A stretch of DNA of 64,000 bases from NCBI RefSeq assembly GCF_949628215.1, contig NC_134311.1:13082582-13146581 (forward strand), written 5' to 3'. The DNA is from Phalacrocorax aristotelis. Taxonomy: Eukaryota; Chordata; Aves; Suliformes; Phalacrocoracidae. Below, one piece after another: positions 1 to 12,295 of this stretch (position 1 is its first letter; every line of letters starts with the position of its first letter). Under the pieces are notes generated by a model that had not been told where the DNA came from, searched no databases, and was given only the letters and a program-made list of their open reading frames with translations. The position numbers were made by a program, and so were the translations under genes.

Positions 1-799
1 TTGCACTCTTGTTCATGCGCCTGAACCAAGAAACATGCCACAACAAATACATGTGCTGGCTGTGCTTCCCTGTAATGGGAATATGATTTCTTTCAAGCCA
101 TGTTTCAGCTTCAAGCGTCCGTTTGCTGTGCTTTTACTGGAGCCCTTAAAAATGCAACAAAAATACCTGGATAAGGAACTATCCTTCATCTGGAGAAGCT
201 CTGTGGATGCCTTTGTGGGGTAAAAATGAAAACAAAACAAAACCAAACCTATCTAGGATATATCTGGTGATAACATTGCTCAGTTACAAGTCGGCTTCAG
301 GGTGCCTGACAGCAAATGTTTGAAAAATTATTATGGTAACCATTTCACAAATAATTAACCTCATTGCTTTTCAATTGCTTAATTAAATTGCCGACAGCAT
401 CATGTCTCATGGCAAATGCTGCTATTCAAAGTTTAACCAGTCAGGGTAATTACTATAAGCATCACAAGGGGTTTACACGTAAGACCCTGAAGAAAACTCC
501 AGCTCCGGTTGTCTCCCTCTTTTGTAGATCAGATATTTCTATTTGTACTGCTTCGTATGTCTGCGGACAAAAGATTAAGTTCTAGAAAACATTATTTTAT
601 ATGTGTGTATATATATACACACATGTACATGTACATGTACACTTACATCGTTTGGGTTTTTTTTTACAGTGCTGGAAATAATCATTATGAGGGAGTGGGT
701 GATGCTGTGGGAGGCAGAACCTCAGTCCAGAGGCACCTTTCTAAATGGGAGGACTGGGCCACCAGGAGGCTCACAAAGCCCAGCAAGTAGAAGTGCCAG
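1..799. other. Intergenic sequence, left edge
   Basis: No exon with convincing splice sites or recognisable protein similarity is visible on either strand. The only notable structure is the alternating purine-pyrimidine palindrome near 601-642. In human the gene on this side of B4GALT1 is SMU1. If order is conserved here SMU1 lies beyond the left edge, since nothing in this stretch resembles it. Confidence 0.5.
601..642. repeat. Alternating purine-pyrimidine palindrome and TGTACA repeat
   Basis: Positions 601-624 form a perfect 24-bp palindrome of TG/TA/CA steps. It is followed directly by several copies of ATGTAC, also self-complementary, to about 642. Sequences of this type can adopt cruciform or left-handed DNA and are often length-variable microsatellites. 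No gene is associated with it. Confidence 0.85.
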
Positions 800-1020
800 T
801 GGTGCCTGGTGCACAGGGGTAAGGGAAGGATAACCCTGAGCAGTGGTCCAGGCTGGGAAGTGACTGGTGGAGTTGCTGGATGGGACTCAGAGGTAACTGA
901 ACATGAACTTGAGCACAGGCCAAAAGTAATTCTGACTGTGAACAATGCAAACAGCTTACTGGGCTGTACGAGGAGGAGAACAGCCAGGCCAGTGGAGGGG
1001 TGTTGGAGGCTCTTGTGTTT
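800..1020 (+). mobile_element. Old CR1 LINE fragment
   Basis: The stretch from about 847 (TCCAGGCTGGGAAGTGACTG) through the GGGCTGTA block near 960 follows the 3' part of CR1 ORF2, including the diverged segment that in CR1 ends in CTGGGCTGCAT. The same 20-bp word occurs at 52327 at the start of another CR1 copy in the same orientation, which supports the call. The copy is strongly diverged and lacks the CR1 3' end. The boundaries are approximate. Confidence 0.5.
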
Positions 1021-3848
1021 CTGTGAGTCCAAAAAGTTCTTCCAAAATAATGCATTATAATAAGGAGAAACGAGTGATGATGCTGGCAAAGTGCAAGAAA
1101 AATTCCTTCACGAACCTTCGCAGACCTGCCAAGATCACAGGTTGTCAAACCGGTGGAATCCCAAGTGTTTCAGCAGGAAGACCAAAGTGGGCAGGCATGC
1201 TGGCAGAAGGTGGCAGGCAAGATGTTTTGCTGTGTGTTAGGCACTGGAGTGAACACTATACAGCTTGATGGCATGGCCCAGGTATCTCATTATCTGCATG
1301 GGGTAACCATGAGAGCCATGCCAGGGTGCAAGGTGCCAGCAGCACCTTCCTTTCTGCTTCCTCCCACGGCCATCACTCCCAGCACATTGGAAAGGCAAAG
1401 GTTAGGTGGGTCTTGTGACACAGCCTGTTCCTTTCTCAGTCAGAATGGGAATCTTTTGGCACTGTCTGCTGTCCTTCGGCTTGTCCTTATATTTTGCTTC
1501 AGCTAGGCATTGTTTTCTCAGGAGGCCTGGGATCCTTGGCCACACCATGTTTCCAGTGTTGCTCTTACTGATATCACTATGGTCTCTGCTGGGTGGGTTT
1601 CTATCGTACCATCTTGTGTTAGAGAAGCAGGGGTTTATGAAATGCTGGGTCAGTCTCTGCCCTGAGCTGTTGGTGCAACACCAGCCCACGGAGTTAAACA
1701 TTAACAGAAGTTACTTATTTCCCCTAAAGGACAATCTTTATAGCTCTGCCTTTATTTTGTATTGTAGTCCCAGCAATACTGTAACTCTGACAGCAGGGGT
1801 TAGAAATTTGATTTGTTAAGACATTGCAATGCAATTATTTCTGGTGCTTTTTCAGAGTTTCCTGGATGTTACTTGAAAGAGGATAATCACTTACTCATGT
1901 GCAACCAGCAACCACATGGAAGCTGCTCACAAAAGAAGCCACAGCCTTTGCTAACAAAGGAACTCCTTTCTGTTTTATTTTTCCAACCAAAATTCCCAAA
2001 ACAAAGTAATTAAATTTCTCCCTTTGTTCTGGCTTTTGTGTTTGCTCTCATGTACAAGCAACCTCGGTGGGGGGGATGGAGGATATGGGGCTTTAGTCTT
2101 AGAATAAGGACCTTCGTCTGAAGTTTTTCCTGTAGGTAATTATTCCTAGTCTAGAAATGTCAGAATGGGGAAGATTTTTCTTCTTAGGACTAATTTGTCT
2201 AGTGCATTCACATTACCATAGATGGAATAATTTAGAGAAGATATAAGAAAAGGATTTCAGTTTAATGAGGTCCAGGCACAAATTTTGGACCAACAGCTAA
2301 TACAGCAGAGCATCAGGAACATCTGTCTCCTCTCTGCACTCAGATCCAAAAGGACTCAAGAGCTATCCAGGCAATTTTTATGACAAAGATTTGCTTATTC
2401 AAGAACCGCCTCCCCTTTTCTCCTGTTCAGTTTTCTCCTTCTTCTCCCAAACGCAAATCTGTAACCTTTATTAACACCAGGTCTGAAAAATATTTCTATG
2501 TTTAAATGTGAACTCAGATGGGCGTTTGTTTTTGGGTATGTATGTCAGTAATCGACATGAGTGATGAATTACATGCAGCATCTCCATCTGCTTGGGCAGC
2601 CCTGGGAGCCTGGAGCTGGACTGGATCAGGATTCCTGGGGTTGAGAGCCTAAAGCAGGGGCAGGCCAGGGAGGACTCAGCTTCCCAGCAGGGAATGAAGG
2701 CACAGCTGGAGCACAGGAGAAGCGGCAGGATGAAATACTGATGCAGGGAGACATTACATGGTGGGTGACCAAGTCTGGAGGATGGGTAGAGGAGCTGGGC
2801 TGGGTCTCTGGTGAATGAGGTGGACCTGTGGTAGGGTACGGGGGTATAGGGTGCTGCATGGGGATGCCTCAGCCTGGGACACACCAAGGGGAGCCACCCC
2901 AGGGTGAAGGGCCAGACTCTGCTGGGGTCAGACCACTTTCCATCGACCACCGTTCTGGAAACTGGGCAGAGAAACACAGATGGGGCCTCACCCATCGCCA
3001 CCTCTGCCAAATCCTGTGTTTTCAGGCAGGAGGCAGCTCCTCCAGAAACCAACAGGCAGGGAGGGGTGTGAGGAGCGGATGTTCAGTCAGCCCTAAGGCT
3101 GCATCTGAGATGAATTGTCTGTGGGAGGTGCCCTGGTTGCCCTTTCACAGCCTCAACCCCTAGGTGTGATCTTTTGTACCCTTTTGTCTCTCTCTCCACC
3201 CTCACCTTTGCAGGTCATTCACTCACCCTTGCCAGAGGCAGCCAAGACTAAATCGATCTGGTGTTAAGGATCCACCCCGTAGATGCTGAGGTCCTAAAGC
3301 TGGGGAACACTGCAGGCTGGGCTTTTGCAGCCACTGTGAGCCACTTCTCTTTCTTGGCCACATCCTCATGTGGTGAAACGTTATGTTAACTGACATCAGC
3401 TGTCTAATCTCATTTGTCTCTCTGGGGAAGGCCACGAAGCTAAATCATGGTGCCTCATGAGGTCCTCTCTCCTAGTAAGTTTGCTGCGACTGGCACCTTC
3501 CACAGCCACCAGAGAACAGTCACTTAGCAGGACATGCCCTGTATCTTCGCAGTGGTGGAGTGGCACAAGTGACTCACCCAGCTTTTAGTCACCGCAGTGG
3601 GGAGGACGGCTCAGATGGGTGTTGTGCAAGTTACAGTCCTGAACGGGACTGTAGAATGGGGATCTTCCACAGGATATGCCCTTCGGAGGTTCTGCAAAAC
3701 TTAAGACAACCAGCTAGCTCATACTACCAGGAAATCAGAGGAACACTTAAATCAGAAGGGAGCTCTGGAGCACTTCAACACATCCCTGGCTCAAAGCGGG
3801 CTAACCCCAATGGCAGGTCTGGTTGATATCGAAGGGTTAAAACAACCA
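1021..3848. other. Intergenic sequence without recognised genes
   Basis: Several open frames of 100-190 codons exist on both strands (for example minus 2471-3052). They have low-complexity composition, no recognisable domain and no matching splice partners. I see no promoter, RNA gene or clear repeat here. Confidence 0.5.
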
Positions 3849-4310
3849 TGATGGTCGGCCTTTTAACCTTGAATAGAGAGAATAGAAAGCCCCTAAAACA
3901 AAGATCTGCAAATACCTGCCTTGGGGCTAGCCATTGTTCAGGCAGAAGCCACAGCAGGAGGTGAGGTAATACCTTAACTGAGTGATAACTGATAGGATGA
4001 AGGTATGACTTCTGGTTGCCTTAGGTAATTATAAATACTAAAAAGCACACCCCTAGGAGAACCGTAGATGTAAACATGAGCCCACCTTAATATAACGAGC
4101 CAAACTAAGAGGCTCCTGGATGAACTTTTGTACAAGTAACCAATCAGATACTTTCACGTGACTTCTTTTTGTTATCGTTTTGTATAAAAGACCCGAAGTG
4201 TTTCTAAAAGGTGTGGCTGATGTTAAATGCCTGACACCCCACTCTGCAGAATGGCAATAAAGACAAGTATCTCGACTCAGTGAATTGACTGGCATTTTGC
4301 ACACCAGTGA
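3849..4310 (+). mobile_element. Probable solo LTR of an endogenous retrovirus (fossil)
   Basis: The segment has the order of signals expected of a retroviral LTR in the plus orientation: a CCAAT box at 4140-4144, a TATA box (TATAAAA) at 4183-4189 and a poly(A) signal (AATAAA) at 4256-4261, about 70 bp after the TATA box. It seems to begin with TG near 3849 and to end soon after the GCACACCA block near 4305. No internal retroviral genes follow on either side, so it looks like a solo LTR. The family was not identified and the ends are estimated. A unique cellular promoter fragment is the alternative. Confidence 0.45.
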
Positions 4311-7300
4311 AGAACCTTGATTTAGGGACAACATGGTTGTCCTAAGCCTTATCAATTTGGGTTTGGAGTATCTCCAAGACCAGAGACCCCATCAGCCCTC
4401 TGGTCCCTCACTGCACCCCTCCTGCAGGTAAGCATCTTTCCCTTGTGCAGGGACAGCATTTCCCCTGTGGCAGCCCTTTGCCCAGGCAACGGTAAAGTAA
4501 GCGTGTACTTGCACCTTCCCATGGGCATCCTCTTCCTTGGGCAAACAGGGACAGCAGTGAGACGTGGGGCCACGAAGCACTGTACGCCCACTGGGAAGGG
4601 GTCTTTGGGGCAGGGAGGCAGCTACGTGCTGTCTTGACTGCACAGGGAAGCAGGAAGGAAACCCAGTCCCTGAGTCTGGTTGGGGCTGGAGCCAAAATAA
4701 AAAAAAAACAGGGCTTCCTGAAGCTCAGGCCTGCCTTGTTTGCCCTCCTGCTCTGCCTAACTGCTGCAGGGCTGGCAGCAGAGACAGGAGGAGGAATGGG
4801 GCTTTCTCACTGTCTCCCACAGGTGGCAGTGCCAGGGTGAGCCTCTCCCTGCAGTCCCAACTGCTGGCAGTGGGTTGGAGGCATGTCTCCCAGGTGGTGG
4901 TTTGGCGCACAGCTGGTTTTTTCCTGGGCTGGCAGAAGCTGTTCTGCAGAAGTGATATGATGGCATTTCAGGCATGATGGCTGCAGTTTCCATGGCAACC
5001 TGCAGGCGTGAGTCAGCATCTCCTTGCTGCGGTGGCAGGGAGCACACAGAGCTGCTGTCCCCAGCTTCGCTCCAAAGGGTGCTGTGTGCCTCATGAAAAG
5101 TCAATAATGGGGCAGAGGAATGCATATAAGGTCCGAGCTACCCCGAGAGCAGGAAATATGTCAAAGAGAGGATCTAACTAGTTCTTCTGTCAGCTAAATT
5201 TGGGCCCATGTCCACCTGAAGGATGCATCCTCTGCTTAGCATGACACTCCTCTTTGCTTCCTCCAAGGGTATCTGCTTGTGCTCTTGCCATGTGCTGGCT
5301 GGAGCTGTGCAAGTGTGCAAAATGCTGTGTCCAGATACATGCTGGTCCAGACCTGTAGGCAAGAGCAACAAGAGAGCTGAAGCATGATCCTTCCCTAGGC
5401 ACAGAGTTAACTGTCACGGTCTTTGCAGCTGCAATTTGAGAGCAGGAGCCACCAGTGTGAAGAACTAGCAAGCACCACGGTGTGATCTAAATGCAACCCG
5501 CTTCAGATGAGGCCCTGCACAGAGCAGGGAGCTGTAAATCACCATTAGCAGAAGATACAGACTCCACCTTCTGCGTCTGTGGGAGTCAGAGGACATAAAA
5601 GCTCCCAGGCAGGTTACCACTCATCCCTGGCCTGTGAGCATTTGCTTATGAGGGAGGAACAGGACCATCAGGAGAAAATCTGGCTGGAAAGGCCAGCATG
5701 CACCCACCCACACTGGCTCTCCCTGTCCCAGGCTGGGCAGCCAGTATTCTCGGCAGTCACTGTGCAGTGTTTGGGTGCCAGAAGTGATTTGGTGTCTCTG
5801 CTCAGGATGTGCAAGGAGCCAAAGCCAAGCTAGTAAGAAATGGAGAGGCTATTCCTTCTTCTTGGGCCAGGAAAAGATGTAACACTACTAGTCATGTGAA
5901 TGCTGTGAACCTTTCTGGCATTCAGGGCGGGCTTCAGTCTTACATGTGTGGCAAAATAGGTTTTCTTCTGATTGGGGGGGCTGAAATATTCAGTTGCTAC
6001 CCGCAGACTGTGTGAACAAATTCAAATTACCATTCTTTGTCCCTACCTGGGCAGCAGGTCTGAGTGACAAATGGTACTGTGAGGATGTGGGGAAGTCCTC
6101 CAGTGTTTCTTTATGTGCTCTGTTTCGAGACCAGTAAGTGCTGTGTAAATACTGGTATGATGGGAGTAAGCTATGCTTGAAACATGAAACTCCTTGGAGA
6201 AAGGTCGCGTCCCTCCTCCCGGTGCATCACAGGATTGCTAGCAGGAACCAGCCCAAATGAGGTGCAAGGTGGCAAAACCTGTCCCGCGTCCATTTCCCAA
6301 AGGCATTGCTGACTCCCACCCCTAGTGCCCTTCTTGGCAATGTGGCCTCTGTCCCTCTCTGCTATGAATGTATTGGCACTTCACTTCTAAGGAACCATTA
6401 CCCTCAGCCTGCTGGTTTCACACTTCCCAATGTCCAAAGCTGTGGTCAAGCTGCTTTGAACTCCTGTAACCTGCGAGCAGTCTCCTTGCCCAGTCTGCCA
6501 CAGAGAACATCTGTCCCAAACAACAGCAGAGCCTGCCCTTAGGGCCAAAACAGCCCAGACTGATCCCCCCAGAACAGCCACAGCTCCTGGGACCTGACAG
6601 CCATCTCACAATAGGTTTGTAAATCCCTGTGTTTGCAGTGGAGTGAGGCTAATTTATTTCCTGGAAGTTGCCCAAAAAATTTTGCAACTCAGACCCTCTC
6701 TGCCATAGGATTTTGGTGTAGTGCAGGGTGTTGTTTCTTTTCCATGCGCTGACCTACAGGACTGACCCTCTTGTGTGGGTGTTTTGACCCTCCACAATTA
6801 TCTGGATTTGCCTGGAGCTATGGAAATGGCAGCTCCCTAGCACAGCAGCCTTGTTCTCTGTTCTGTGTTCCAGTGCAAGATGTCTCTGCTGTCTTTTTAT
6901 ATACTAGGACCTTGCAGAAACACATGGGTGAACAGAGACATACATGATCCTTGGGATTATGTTTTACTGAGTATGATGGATCCAGGGTAAGATAGATACC
7001 TGGCTCCAGTCACAGTGTGGACCCATAGCATGATGCAGTATTTGGGCAGGAGAGAATGTGGGCATGAGCAAAGATTTTCAGTCTCTGATGCAACCCCATG
7101 CTTCCTGGCTTTTTGGGGATCCCACAGGCTGTTTCCCTTCTCTTGCTCACCTGATGAGGTCAGTCTGCAGCTCAAAGAACCTGTCCTCGTGCTTTAAGGA
7201 CCTTCCTGGTGGATGAAGTGCCGCTGTGGCTGAAGAAAAAGCCCACAACCTGCTGGAAGCAGCACAGCTTTGTAGCAGGTAGGTTTTGGGGGTCCCAGCA

Positions 7301-7512
7301 GCAGTGGCTCCAGGCTGTCTGGCATATATACATCTGCATGGTCTCTGCCAGCAAGAGGTGTGCACTCATTGCATGTGCATAGTGACAGAGCTGGATGCCC
7401 GTCCTTCAGCCTGCCCAGGATTTCAGAGGTGGGAGGTGTTTTATATATTCTGTGCCACAGCTCTGTCCTGTCCATGAGCACATTCAGGTGTCTTCTGCTC
7501 CCCAGCAACGTG
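4311..7512. other. Intergenic sequence without recognised genes
   Basis: Overlapping open frames between 4.35 and 5.5 kb on both strands look like chance frames in moderately GC-rich DNA. No pair shares consistent splice sites. A TTTATT near 6653-6658 would be a poly(A) signal on the minus strand and could serve the speculative frame at 7513-8211, but nothing else supports that link. Confidence 0.45.
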
Positions 7513-8211
7513 TCAGACAAGTCCCTGATCTGTGACATTGATCTGCTTTCCAGTCTGGCAAGATTTTGGTGGCTTCAGGCTGAGGTTAAAAGCACAGCTG
7601 CTCAGTTTGGTGCCAATAACCCTTTCCCCCACCAAGTCATCTTTGGGACAGGATGTTCCCTGTGTACTTGATTTGCAACTGTCTGTCAAGGGGACCAGGA
7701 CACCAAATAGTTGTTCAGGGGGTGAAGAGTAAACAATCATGCAACAGCCCCTTTCCCTCCCTCGATTCTTGACTTCCCAGGGTGTGGTTTTTATCCTGAA
7801 GGTTAATCTCCCTCTCAGTGTGCTCAAACACAGGCCAGGAACCCCTTCATCACTGTCCTCCAAAACATCTGTGCTCATAGTCTCATCTGTGGATACAAGG
7901 CTTCCCTCAACTGGCACAACTATGAATGCCTTAGCGGGCAATAACATGAAATAGAGTACGGTGGCCACCAGAGAGAGCAAAACTTGCCGAAGGGCTTGGC
8001 AGCACTGCTGCCAGATCCCTTCTGCTGAGCTGCAGTCCTGCCATATGAAGCACTTTTCCTTCAGTTTGCACAGTCCTGAAGCCGGGGCAGGGGTGGGGAT
8101 TTGGGGCAGCAGGGGTGGAGAGAGTGGGCTGCTCTGGTGTGCCACCACAGCTGTGCAGCAAAGTGCTGAACCACAGAGGGAGTGTAAATGATGTGACAAC
8201 ATAAACCACAT
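7513..8211 (-). CDS. Unrecognised 232-codon reading frame, possible terminal exon
   Basis: An uninterrupted minus-strand frame of 232 codons that I do not recognise. It contains one hydrophobic stretch (residues about 76-99, QVLLSLVATVLYFMLLPAKA and following) that could span a membrane. An acidic/serine-threonine segment with DVLEDSDEG and a cysteine-containing C-terminal half follow. A good acceptor (long pyrimidine run, then CTTCAG) lies at 8076-8077, so a terminal exon of 8075-7513 is conceivable, with a poly(A) signal on the same strand near 6658-6653. No upstream exon in the required phase was established. A chance frame is at least as likely: other frames of similar length here clearly are chance. 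Confidence 0.2.
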   Translation of the reverse strand: MWFMLSHHLHSLCGSALCCTAVVAHQSSPLSPPLLPQIPTPAPASGLCKLKEKCFIWQDCSSAEGIWQQCCQALRQVLLSLVATVLYFMLLPAKAFIVVPVEGSLVSTDETMSTDVLEDSDEGVPGLCLSTLRGRLTFRIKTTPWEVKNRGRERGCCMIVYSSPPEQLFGVLVPLTDSCKSSTQGTSCPKDDLVGERVIGTKLSSCAFNLSLKPPKSCQTGKQINVTDQGLV

Positions 8212-8415
8212 GCTTAGCAGCTGCGGGATGGGACATTGCTTCCCCCAACCACACTGGTGGGTGCAACTTGTGTAAACATGGGCAGCCTGTCACGCAGGAC
8301 CAGGGCAAGTGTAATCTCTGTCCTCATCCTGTCCCTGCATCCTCCCAGATTTCTAGTCTGAAACCATTCAGGAGAGGAATTTCCACAACAAATGTTGCTA
8401 TTTGAGGAATGCAGT

Positions 8416-8430
8416 GGGGGGGGGGGGGGG
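8416..8430 (+). repeat. G15 homopolymer
   Basis: A run of 15 G, followed by AGG. It may be length-variable or an assembly-sensitive site. Confidence 0.9.
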
Positions 8431-11400
8431 AGGAAATAATCACCACCGAGATATGAAGAAGTTGGTCGACTTGACAACTGCACTGAGCGAGCTCCTCTGG
8501 CTCTGGCTGGTTTAGGACGGGACTCTGCAGCCTGCCTTCCCCTGACCTGGGTGTCCAGTGCTGCATTAACATCAGCTCTGCTGGTGGTGGCTGGGGGGAC
8601 AACTCTGAGGCAGATGCAGAGAAAGAAATACACCAGAGGGGTCAGGGCAATAGGGCAGCATCTATTCCCACTCCCCTCTGCATATGAGCCACCCCAGCTC
8701 CTCTCCTAGGCAGCTGACTGCTGGGCTTCCCTCTGGCTTTGTGGTCACAAGGCTGTTTCACCGTGGGTTTCAGGTGTCTCCTTGGAAAGCCATGCAGCTG
8801 TCCTGCCCCATCCTCCCAGCAGGATTTTGGGGGGCTTATCTGCTTTCCTCCCTGTCCTGGCCTGTGTTGCACTCAGCTGCCAAGATTCTCCCATCCTTGC
8901 CACTGCTCCCCTCAGGGACTAGCTCTGTTTAACGTCTGTCTGGCCACGTGGCAGTCCTCTGGCAGACTGCTGGAGGACTTGTATAAATGTTCTGCTGGAA
9001 TACATCCGAGGTCCAGGGCCTAGTCCCCTCCTCCCAGGGACAGAGAAAAAGCTGCTTTGCTCTTGGCTTGGAGTTCAGGAGGAACTGGTTTGCTAAAACC
9101 AGATGTTTGCATCCGCTTGTGCTGACCCCATGCTGGGGCTTTCATACCTGATGTTTGTGGAGAGGCTGTTCTCTCGCTGACAGGCAGTAAGGGATTTGGC
9201 AGAGCTGAGGTTGTTGTTCTCCCAGGACCGTGCACATCTGTGAGCAAATAAATGGTAAGCGAAAATAGGACCCCTGTCTGGACAACCTGCAGAAGGAAAG
9301 ATGGACAGGCAGTGCTTGGGCAGGTGGATGGATGGCATTCATCTTGCTATTCCTGACACACTCAAGTCACAGGGTTCATGCTGTGCACCCAGAAACAAAG
9401 GGGATGCCCTGGCTCTAGAGACCTGGCAAGAGCTTGCACAGACAAGATTAGGAATTAAAAATTTCAGCCCTTCAAGATGAAATCATCCACCCAGAGGAAA
9501 GCCATCATATGTGCAGGTCTATCCCAGCTCACAGGTGAGCTTCGCTTCCCTTGCCCACCCAGTGCCATTCAAGCCTCCTGTACACGTTGATCATTTTAAT
9601 TCGCTGCCCTGCCAAACTTGATCAGCACTTTCATCTCTGATAAAACAATTGGAGGATTTAAAACAGAAAATGCAGTTGACCAGGAAAAGGGATATTCTTC
9701 TGACCCTCTCAGGTAACCAGGTCTGCAGCCTGACCCCTGGGTTATAGTCTCTATCACAATACCGAGCCACAGAAGTTACTTGCAAAGCTGTCAATGCCTC
9801 CTCCCCAGAGACAAACCCAGTGTCAGGGAAAAGAAAGCAGCAAAGCAGAGACATTATTGATGGGAAGACTGAAGGCCAGAGGGGTCTATCAGAGCATTCC
9901 TTTTTGCTGTGCTATACCTCTGAGCAGGGCTCAGAGACACTCTTCCTTTCAGTTGTGTGCCATAGGGTAATCTTCCTGTAGCTGTAGCACTCCTTGCTCG
10001 TTTCTGCAGCCTTTTTGAATATGCATGTTTCCTTGTTCCTCTGGAAATACAAACAGCAGCTGAGTGTTTCTCCTACCAGGGCTGCGCACAGAAGCAAGAT
10101 CCCTCTGTTTCTAATGCTGTTACCCACTTGCTTACAGCTGGAGGTTGCATTATCCCTATTAACTGCAGCACAAAGAGCTCATGGTGTTACCCACAGATAC
10201 ACTTCAGTCTCCCTGCAACACTTCTTTCCAAGGCAGATCTCACACCTGGCATTATTGGCCTTCAGTTGCATTTTTGTCATTTATTTATTAAAGATAATTT
10301 CACCAGACTGTAATGATTTATTCAGGTCCAGAGCCTCCTGTAACAGAGAGCCATTATTTGCAATGCCACCATGTTTCTGCCATCTGCAAACTTCACAAAG
10401 GTTCACAAAGCTACTTTTTGCAAGGTCACCAAAACACTTCTTAAGCTCTCTTTCTTTTGCATAAGGCATGGGTCTTGCCAAAGCTTCAGGTGATGCATGG
10501 TAAAAAATGCTTTGAGGAAATCTGATTATGTAACAGAAACACCATTTTCTTTATTGGATTGAACCAATAATCCTGTACTTTTTTTTTTGAAGGAAGAAAA
10601 ATAGAAGAAAACAAGTTTGTTTGACAATGCTGTGCCTCACAGCTGACTTCAGTAGCAGTTTTCAGCCTCTTTCTTTATCCTGAGTGCCAAACTGATATTT
10701 GGATAAGTGGTGAACTGTTCCCTTGCCCTTACTTCTTTTATCTTCATGCTGGAAATACTGTGCCAGTTTTCTTTTTCTGCAAGGAACTGCAATGAAAACA
10801 TTGGCTGGTGTGGATGGAGAGTTGCATGGGTATGGGAGCACCTGTAAGAACAAGTGGCAGGAGCAGCCTGCCGTGGACGTCACCTTCATTAGCTGATTAC
10901 AGCGATCCTACTACTTTCCGGACCACCCCAAAACCAGGGGTGGTCTCAGTCTCAAATATGCCACAGCCTAAAGCAGGCCATACTGAAGCCATTAAAAATA
11001 GCGTTGGGAAGACAGGGAACAGGGCAGGAGACATGAAACATCCTGATAATGAGACAAAGGGCAGCTAATGCATCTTAATTGTTCCCAGAAGAGAAGCAGG
11101 ACTGAGAGATGGGAGACCACAATCACCATCACTTCTTAATAGGTACAAAAAGGCAAGACTCAAAAGCAGCGCACAGTTCCTGAGTAACAACCCAGGAGCC
11201 ACGGTAAAACCTCAGTAGCGAGGATCCCTTTTACTCTGCACTGCTAAGTGTCACTGGACAGACTACTTGCATTTTGGTGCTTGCATCCTGGACAGACCAC
11301 TCAGTCACTCCCATCTTGGACATCCTTGTCAGTAAGGGGATGCAGGGAGTGGCAGAGAGGAAACTGGCTTTGTTTCAAAATAGATATTCCCCCTTCCCAT

Positions 11401-12109
11401 AGGGTCCTACAGCCAGATTTGCTGCATTGTTGCAAGATGAGCTTTGCCAGCATTTTCATGGTGCTTTGAGGCTTCTGATTCACTTCTGTCCTGCTGCCAC
11501 CTGGGGCTGCACCAGGAAGGACATTGCTGCTGCTGTAACAGCCCCAGTCCTTACACTAAAACAGCAAATGCTCACCATACCAGGAGCCTGTCCTGGCCCG
11601 TTGTATTTTTTGTACTTGTTGCCAGCGTGTCATGAGTCCCTGGTGTGTGAACTGGCCTGTGGTACAAGGTGTCTCTTGTTAATAATGTGTGATGTGTGAT
11701 AGTATTAGATGCCTTGAAAGTTTTGGAACAGGTCAAAAGCAGAGGCTCCAGGACTATAAATAACTCACTGGCGGTTGATTAGGTGTGCAGCCTCAAAAGC
11801 TGGGAAAAGCGTGTGTTAAGTGTACCAAAGAAAAGCAGCAGCAGCTGAGCAATGAGAAACACATCTGAGCAACAGGGTCAGGCACCTGCTGCAGCGTGGG
11901 AAAGCAACACCTGCCGGCGCTGCGCTGGGAAGGGGGTGGAGGACAAGAGCTGAGGACTGTCTAGAAACTCAGACACCTTGAACAAGTGCCAGATGCTGAA
12001 TGTCGTGTTCCTGGGGTTTTCTGTCCCTGGAACACTGCTGCAGGTTGACTGTGGTGTTGTGAGTGCCCTAGCTCCATGCATCCCTGCTTTCCTGGGGATG
12101 ACATGCAGC
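8431..12109. other. Intergenic sequence without recognised genes
   Basis: Short open frames on both strands (for example minus 9591-9854 and plus 9994-10464) show no recognisable domain and no paired splice sites. No clear repeat family, RNA gene or promoter was recognised. Confidence 0.45.
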
Positions 12110-12295
12110 CACAGAGGAGCTGAGGTTGGAAGGAACCTCTGCAGATCTTCTGGTCCAACCCCCCTGCTTAAGCAAGACCACCTAAAGCCAGTCACCCAGG
12201 ACAATATCCAGGTGGCATTTGAACATCTCCAAGGATGGAGATTCTCACCATCTGCCTGGTTGCAAACCCTGACAAAACCCTTTTGAGCTGCCACT
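12110..12295 (-). mobile_element. CR1 LINE 3' fragment
   Basis: Read on the plus strand the block begins with GAGGTTGGAAGGAACCTCTG and continues through TCTGGTCCAACCCCCCTGCT and CCAAGGATGGAGATTCTCAC. This is the typical order of the reverse complement of a CR1 3' end. It is 5'-truncated and moderately old. Confidence 0.85.

Noticed and set aside
2471-3052. 193-codon minus-strand frame
   Set aside because: There is no recognisable domain, no splice partner and no poly(A) signal in position. It is kept only as intergenic.
9591-9854. Minus-strand frame with a protein-like stretch (VARYCDRDYNPGVRLQTWLP)
   Set aside because: I could find neither a convincing acceptor nor donor around it, nor a family it belongs to.
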